Source: an uncultured Bacteroidales bacterium (GTDB taxonomy: Bacteria; Bacteroidota; Bacteroidia; Bacteroidales; UBA932). Taken from it: a stretch of 7,539 nucleotides of DNA. The stretch is taken from assembly GCA_934717185.1 (NCBI GenBank), contig CAKUYQ010000055.1:1-7539 (forward strand), written 5' to 3'. The position numbers were made by a program, and so were the translations under genes. Of this stretch, positions 4,724 to 7,539 are shown one piece after another. Within the stretch, counting starts at the first letter, position 1. Every line of letters starts with the position of its first letter. The notes beneath the pieces were generated by a model. The model saw nothing but the letters and a program-made list of their open reading frames with translations. It did no database searches and was not told where the DNA came from.

Positions 4724-6433
4724 TTAATTGCAATTTTCTGTTATTCTATTTATTATACTAAAAAGATCAAGCCCTGTGTTATTCCAATCAAAAAAATAAT
4801 TGTTTTCTTCTGTATAATGATACTTTTGAAAAATAGGAACTACTCCATTTAATATTTCCAGTTCCAATTCTTCCTCTTCAACATTAGGCAATAAATAACC
4901 TTTATCATCTAAATATTCCGATAACTTTTTTATTCTTTTTTTTCTTGGATCTTCCTCATATAGGTCATTCCACTTACTTCCATCTTCCAAATAATTGTTC
5001 TTCTTTAGGAATATATATTGTGCATAATTTGCAGGTATCTCATAATTCAATGTTGCCGAATTATATAATTCAACATAATTATTTGGATTTGAAGCTTTCA
5101 TCTCAAAGAAAATCAACGCATGAACCAACTCATGAATAACCTGATTAACCTCTGTCTGCTTTCCTATTGAGATACCAATGGCTCCATCCGGACCTAACGG
5201 ACCAAAAGCCCCGCTCTCCCCGGAACCTACATTAAAATAAAGCGGATTATTTACTGTATACCCTTTTATACTATTATACAATTTGTTACCCATACAGTCA
5301 TTAAGAAGTGTGTCCCTTATCTTTTCCAATTTCTCTTTTTCTTGATCACTTAACGAATCGTTGTAGAATATTTTCCAAAAATCGCTTTCCGGACTGCCCC
5401 CACTATCGCCAGGGGGTTCGGGATTCTCTCCTTCTCCGCCATTACGTTGACAATCTCCGGGACAGTTTATATCTCCGCAATACGGGCAGGCAAACGGATC
5501 TTCACTTCCTGAACAGTTTATACAACTATAGCCGCAATCACAATGACACCCTGCATCACAATGACAACATACACATGGAATCTCCCCGCATTTATCACAG
5601 ACATGACTATCGCCTCCTCCAGCTCCTGGTTTGACAATAGGCCCGGGCAACTCATGTGTTGTACATGTCAGACAATACCAATTCGGCTGATAGAGAGGCC
5701 CATCTTTTCCACAATTCGGGCAACTGCCCTGCTCTGAATAGCCATAACCTCCTCCGCCCCCTCTTAAAACAATAAATGAGAAGCCTGCGTTATTACTTGT
5801 CATTTCATCAACAGTGGTACTAACAGTATATTGACTATGGCATTCTCTATTCCCTTTGGCATAACTATAGATACTCTCAATCTCTCCGTCTAACGTTGAA
5901 ACTATCACATATCCTGTAAAGCCTCTCCTATTGCCATGGAATCTGTTTGAATGTAACTCGTCTACGCGTTTCCTTTCTTTTGACAAACTGATAATCGTGG
6001 AGACCAACATCCTTGTGGTGTCTTTGCTCTTGGCTCTCTGTAACAGCAGGCTGTAATGGACATATGCATACTCGCTTAGTACCGAATCTACCCCTATCTT
6101 CTGCAGCATTACAGCATGTGTGTGTCGGCTATTATGCAACGGCATCTCGTAGGAGAGATAGTTGGTATAATCCGTTACTTCTGCTCTCTTCCAGTCTATG
6201 GTGGTTATATCATTAAGATCCGGCAATCCGGATTTTACCTTGCCTACTGTCTGTGACGGCAACCGCAAATCCGTTGCCTCTGAATAGAAATATTCTTTTG
6301 CCTCTGATAAGGTGAATTTATAGCGTTTCTGCTCCTCCAACAGAAATGTTCTATCATCCTTTTGGCAGGAGCCTAATAACGCAAAGGCCAACACTATCAC
6401 TGAAACAATGTAATAAAAATGGTTTTTCTTCAT
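4724..6433 (-). CDS. Cysteine-rich lipoprotein with C-terminal HExxH (zincin-like) domain
   Basis: A 569-residue exported lipoprotein. The signal peptide ends in the lipobox LLGSC (Cys23). Residues 30-225 form a conserved N-terminal domain shared with the partial gene at 1-294. A glycine run (GGGGG, 225-229) leads into a segment with 19 cysteines between 238 and 328, arranged as zinc-ribbon-like CxxC pairs (CPNCG, CLTC, CDKCG, CINC, CPYCG) around a denser CxC core (CVCCHC, CHCDC). A Gly/Pro/Glu-rich linker follows (331-350). The C-terminal domain contains VIHELVHAL with His434, Glu435 and His438, the zinc-metallopeptidase signature; Glu465 in NYEIPANY is a plausible third ligand. Activity is inferred from the motif only. 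DNA for the C-terminal part is much more AT-rich (about 22-25% GC in 4741-4860 versus about 43% in 6181-6240). It is the first gene of the trio, 18 nt before the next. The modular plan resembles polymorphic exported effectors, but this is speculation. Confidence 0.88.
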   Translation of the reverse strand: MKKNHFYYIVSVIVLAFALLGSCQKDDRTFLLEEQKRYKFTLSEAKEYFYSEATDLRLPSQTVGKVKSGLPDLNDITTIDWKRAEVTDYTNYLSYEMPLHNSRHTHAVMLQKIGVDSVLSEYAYVHYSLLLQRAKSKDTTRMLVSTIISLSKERKRVDELHSNRFHGNRRGFTGYVIVSTLDGEIESIYSYAKGNRECHSQYTVSTTVDEMTSNNAGFSFIVLRGGGGGYGYSEQGSCPNCGKDGPLYQPNWYCLTCTTHELPGPIVKPGAGGGDSHVCDKCGEIPCVCCHCDAGCHCDCGYSCINCSGSEDPFACPYCGDINCPGDCQRNGGEGENPEPPGDSGGSPESDFWKIFYNDSLSDQEKEKLEKIRDTLLNDCMGNKLYNSIKGYTVNNPLYFNVGSGESGAFGPLGPDGAIGISIGKQTEVNQVIHELVHALIFFEMKASNPNNYVELYNSATLNYEIPANYAQYIFLKKNNYLEDGSKWNDLYEEDPRKKRIKKLSEYLDDKGYLLPNVEEEELELEILNGVVPIFQKYHYTEENNYFFDWNNTGLDLFSIINRITENCN

Positions 6434-6463
6434 AGTTTCTTTAGTTTAAGTTTGTAACAACTA

Positions 6464-6494
6464 CAAAGTTAGCATTTTTATTGATTCTAACATG
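6464..6494 (-). promoter_or_regulatory. Promoter of the lipoprotein - secreted protein - ligase operon
   Basis: On the minus strand TAACTTTG (6471-6464) matches the -7 consensus. The element 19 bp upstream is CATG (6494-6491), a poorer -33 than the CTTG of the paralogue, so this copy may be weaker. The leader to the ATG at 6433 is about 24 nt. The -7 region and spacer are identical to those of the partial gene at 1-294. Confidence 0.55.
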
Positions 6495-6544
6495 ACAACA
6501 CTCTATAAAATAGCAATAGCAAACTGACAAACTTAAATATCATT

Positions 6545-6574
6545 ATTTGTCGGGAAGAAGAATACAGGATAAAA
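6545..6574 (+). repeat. Interspersed boundary motif, copy E
   Basis: Begins ATTTGTCGGGAAGAA, then GAATACAGGATAAAA. It lies 112 bp upstream of the lipoprotein start, as copy A does for the other lipoprotein. The following bases AACTTGGC resemble those after the ligase stop region (ATACTTGGC at 2421-2429), extending the likeness to a ligase 3' end slightly beyond the motif. Confidence 0.8.
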
Positions 6575-6609
6575 CTTGGCTGTCATTGGCTATGTCATCA
6601 TTAAAGATT

Positions 6610-6641
6610 TTTGGAGATTTCATGATAAAGTCCTATATTTA
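6610..6641 (+). promoter_or_regulatory. Likely promoter of the mntA-hepT operon
   Basis: TTTG (6610-6613), a 20-bp spacer, and TATATTTA (6634-6641) match the Bacteroidota pattern except for the last base of the -7 box. The predicted leader to the ATG at 6670 is about 20 nt. No palindrome is visible nearby. Confidence 0.55.
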
Positions 6642-6669
6642 CTCACAACTATAAACGGTCATTTATATT

Positions 6670-6966
6670 ATGAAGACAAAAGAGGAATATATATCATTGA
6701 TAAAGGCTCATTCGGAAGAATTGAAAGTGACTTTTGGAATCAAATCATTAAGGCTCTTTGGATCTGTAGCTCGTAACGAACATAACGCCCAAAGTGATGT
6801 GGATATTTGTGTGGAAATGGAGCCAAAGATGTATTTGATGGTACGCCTTAAAAGATTTTTGGAGAGTCTTTTACAATGTTCCGTAGATGTGGTGAGAATG
6901 CACAAACATATGAATCCCTATTTGTTGAATGAAATAGAGCGAGATGGAATCTACCTTGTTAAATAA
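6670..6966 (+). CDS. mntA: MNT-type nucleotidyltransferase antitoxin
   Basis: A 98-residue minimal nucleotidyltransferase (PF01909 type), the usual length for the antitoxin of HEPN-MNT modules. The signature GS-x10-DxD is complete: Gly31-Ser32 in LFGSVARNE and Asp43-x-Asp45 in QSDVDICV. A third catalytic aspartate is likely Asp73 (SVDVV). In the characterised MntA-HepT pair the enzyme adds AMP units to a tyrosine of the HEPN toxin and so neutralises it; all residues for that chemistry appear present. The gene overlaps the HEPN gene by 23 nt (6944-6966), indicating translational coupling. The preceding DNA has a good -33/-7 promoter match. With its partner it lies between motif copy E and a ligase remnant, as a discrete inserted module. 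Confidence 0.9.
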   Translation: MKTKEEYISLIKAHSEELKVTFGIKSLRLFGSVARNEHNAQSDVDICVEMEPKMYLMVRLKRFLESLLQCSVDVVRMHKHMNPYLLNEIERDGIYLVK

Positions 6967-7330
6967 TAGAATCAGAGCGACTTTTATTCAAATAAAAGCA
7001 GCTATAGCCCAGTTGCAAGATTGGAATCATGATGTTATGTCTGTTGACGATTATTATGGTTCACCGGAGGGAATGAAAAACTTAGCGGCAAGTTGCATGC
7101 TATTGGAGGCTATCGGAGAAGGTATCAAACAGATAGACAAGTTGACTTCTTCTAAGTTGTTGTCGGAACGTCCTGAGATTCCTTGGATAGATGTGATTGG
7201 AATTAGAAACCACATTGCTCATGGCTATTTCGATATAGATGGTGACATCGTCTTTGATATAGTCAAAAGCAATTTGGACGAACTGTTGCAAGCTGTTGAA
7301 TATTTCTTAGGCAAAGATTTATTCTTGTAA
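6944..7330 (+). CDS. hepT: HEPN-domain (DUF86/HepT-like) toxin
   Basis: A 128-residue cytoplasmic all-helical protein of the HepT/DUF86 family (PF01934 type). The active-site motif of HEPN RNases, Rx4HxY, is intact: Arg88-Asn-His-Ile-Ala-His93-Gly-Tyr95. Tyr95 is the equivalent of the tyrosine AMPylated by MntA in the characterised system. Upstream features also fit: KNLAASCMLLEAIGEGIKQI (residues 45-64) and a WIDVIGIRNHIAHGYF block. The chosen ATG overlaps the 3' end of mntA by 23 nt, as is common in these pairs. Its stop codon (7328-7330) is immediately followed by DNA homologous to the interior of the ligase gene, so no native downstream spacer remains. The pair probably acts as a toxin-antitoxin or abortive-infection module; its RNA target is unknown. 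Confidence 0.92.
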   Translation: MESTLLNNRIRATFIQIKAAIAQLQDWNHDVMSVDDYYGSPEGMKNLAASCMLLEAIGEGIKQIDKLTSSKLLSERPEIPWIDVIGIRNHIAHGYFDIDGDIVFDIVKSNLDELLQAVEYFLGKDLFL

Positions 7331-7470
7331 GTCTTAGCAATGCATACCTATTAAGCAACCCTGCTGCAAGGTAAACGGCAATAGAGAGATCTATTATATC
7401 AAATCTGTAAGTGCTTCCCTTCCTATTTACCAACACATATACGAGCAGAATGGCACAGATAACGTAAGCG
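7331..7470 (-). pseudogene. Fragment of a second O-antigen-ligase-like gene
   Basis: The reverse complement of about 7348-7462 stays in frame for nearly 40 codons and matches ligase residues about 45-82. It reads VICAILLVYVLVNR, then YRFDIIDLSIAVYLAAGLLN; the intact gene has VICAILLAYVLVNR and YRFDIIDLSIAAYLIAGLLN. Towards 7331 the match continues with small indels that break the frame. Beyond about 7470 no similarity is seen. Neither a start nor any of the catalytic loop is present, so it cannot be functional. It shows that a paralogous ligase gene once lay upstream of the intact lipoprotein operon and lost most of its body, now replaced by mntA-hepT. Confidence 0.82.
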
Positions 7471-7534
7471 TCTCCGCGATTACGTATTGATTGATGTATC
7501 AGATGAGGGTATCTTTGCTGTGTTCAATCAATAG
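7463..7534 (+). other. Possible 3' end of an unrecognised plus-strand gene
   Basis: After an in-frame TAA at 7460-7462 the plus strand reads 23 codons, RKRLRDYV then LIDVSDEGIFAVFNQ, to a TAG at 7532-7534. The composition looks protein-like, but it is very short, has no start, and begins at the edge of the ligase remnant. It could be a truncated C-terminus left by recombination or chance. I do not recognise it. Confidence 0.25.
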
Positions 7535-7539
7535 TAATA

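Noticed and set aside
5308..5634. 108-codon plus-strand reading frame opposite the lipoprotein gene
   Set aside because: It is antisense to the cysteine-rich region of a convincing gene. Its His/Arg/Leu-rich composition is what antisense of such DNA yields.
401..6574. CRISPR-like direct repeats
   Set aside because: Only five copies at irregular intervals of hundreds to thousands of bases, one of them inverted, with genes between them. There are no spacers and no cas genes.
6576..6776. 66-codon plus-strand frame before and over mntA
   Set aside because: It overlaps the mntA start in another frame and spans the mntA promoter. The mntA frame has a complete GS-x10-DxD motif, so this one is a shadow.
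7331..7470. Plus-strand gene or regulatory RNA after hepT
   Set aside because: The minus-strand translation aligns clearly with ligase residues 45-82, so the segment is explained as a gene remnant.

Overview
The window looks like gut Bacteroidales DNA (Bacteroides, Phocaeicola or Parabacteroides type; the genus cannot be fixed from sequence alone). Several promoters fit the Bacteroidota -33 TTTG / -7 TAnnTTTG pattern with 19-20 bp spacing. Starts lack Shine-Dalgarno sequences and have A/T-rich leaders. The secreted proteins have typical Bacteroides signal peptides, including an LGSC lipobox.

Layout, left to right. (1) 1-294, minus: the first 98 codons of a lipoprotein gene cut by the window edge. 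It is a close paralogue (about 92% by hand count) of the start of the gene at 4724-6433. (2) 521-1654, plus: an AAA/STAND-type ATPase with its own promoter. (3) 1839-2374, plus: a YefM/YoeB-type toxin-antitoxin pair with promoter and palindromic operator. (4) 6433 down to 2403, minus: a tight three-gene run made of a cysteine-rich lipoprotein with a C-terminal HELVH zincin motif, a small secreted protein, and an O-antigen-ligase/Wzy_C-like membrane protein with a TPR-like tail. (5) 6670-7330, plus: an MntA/HepT-type (MNT-HEPN) toxin-antitoxin pair. (6) 7331-7470, minus: a decayed fragment of a second O-antigen-ligase gene that starts right after the hepT stop codon. It is followed by the 3' end of an unrecognised plus-strand reading frame.

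The window appears to be built from repeats of a unit [lipoprotein - small secreted protein - ligase], with plus-strand defence/addiction cassettes lodged between or inside the units. A short motif (ATTTGTCGGGAAGAA, one variable base, then AATAC) lies at or near nearly every module boundary. It occurs about 106-112 bp upstream of both lipoprotein starts, between the ATPase and the toxin-antitoxin pair, and over the ligase stop codon. A fifth copy sits inverted inside the ligase coding sequence. This could mark successive recombination between paralogous units or be a specific recombination site; the sequence alone cannot decide.

The most interesting candidate system is the minus-strand trio: an exported lipoprotein (conserved N-terminus, 19-cysteine middle, metallopeptidase-like C-terminus in AT-rich DNA), a secreted partner, and a membrane polymerase/ligase that may join glycan to an acceptor. 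How the three work together is inferred, not shown.
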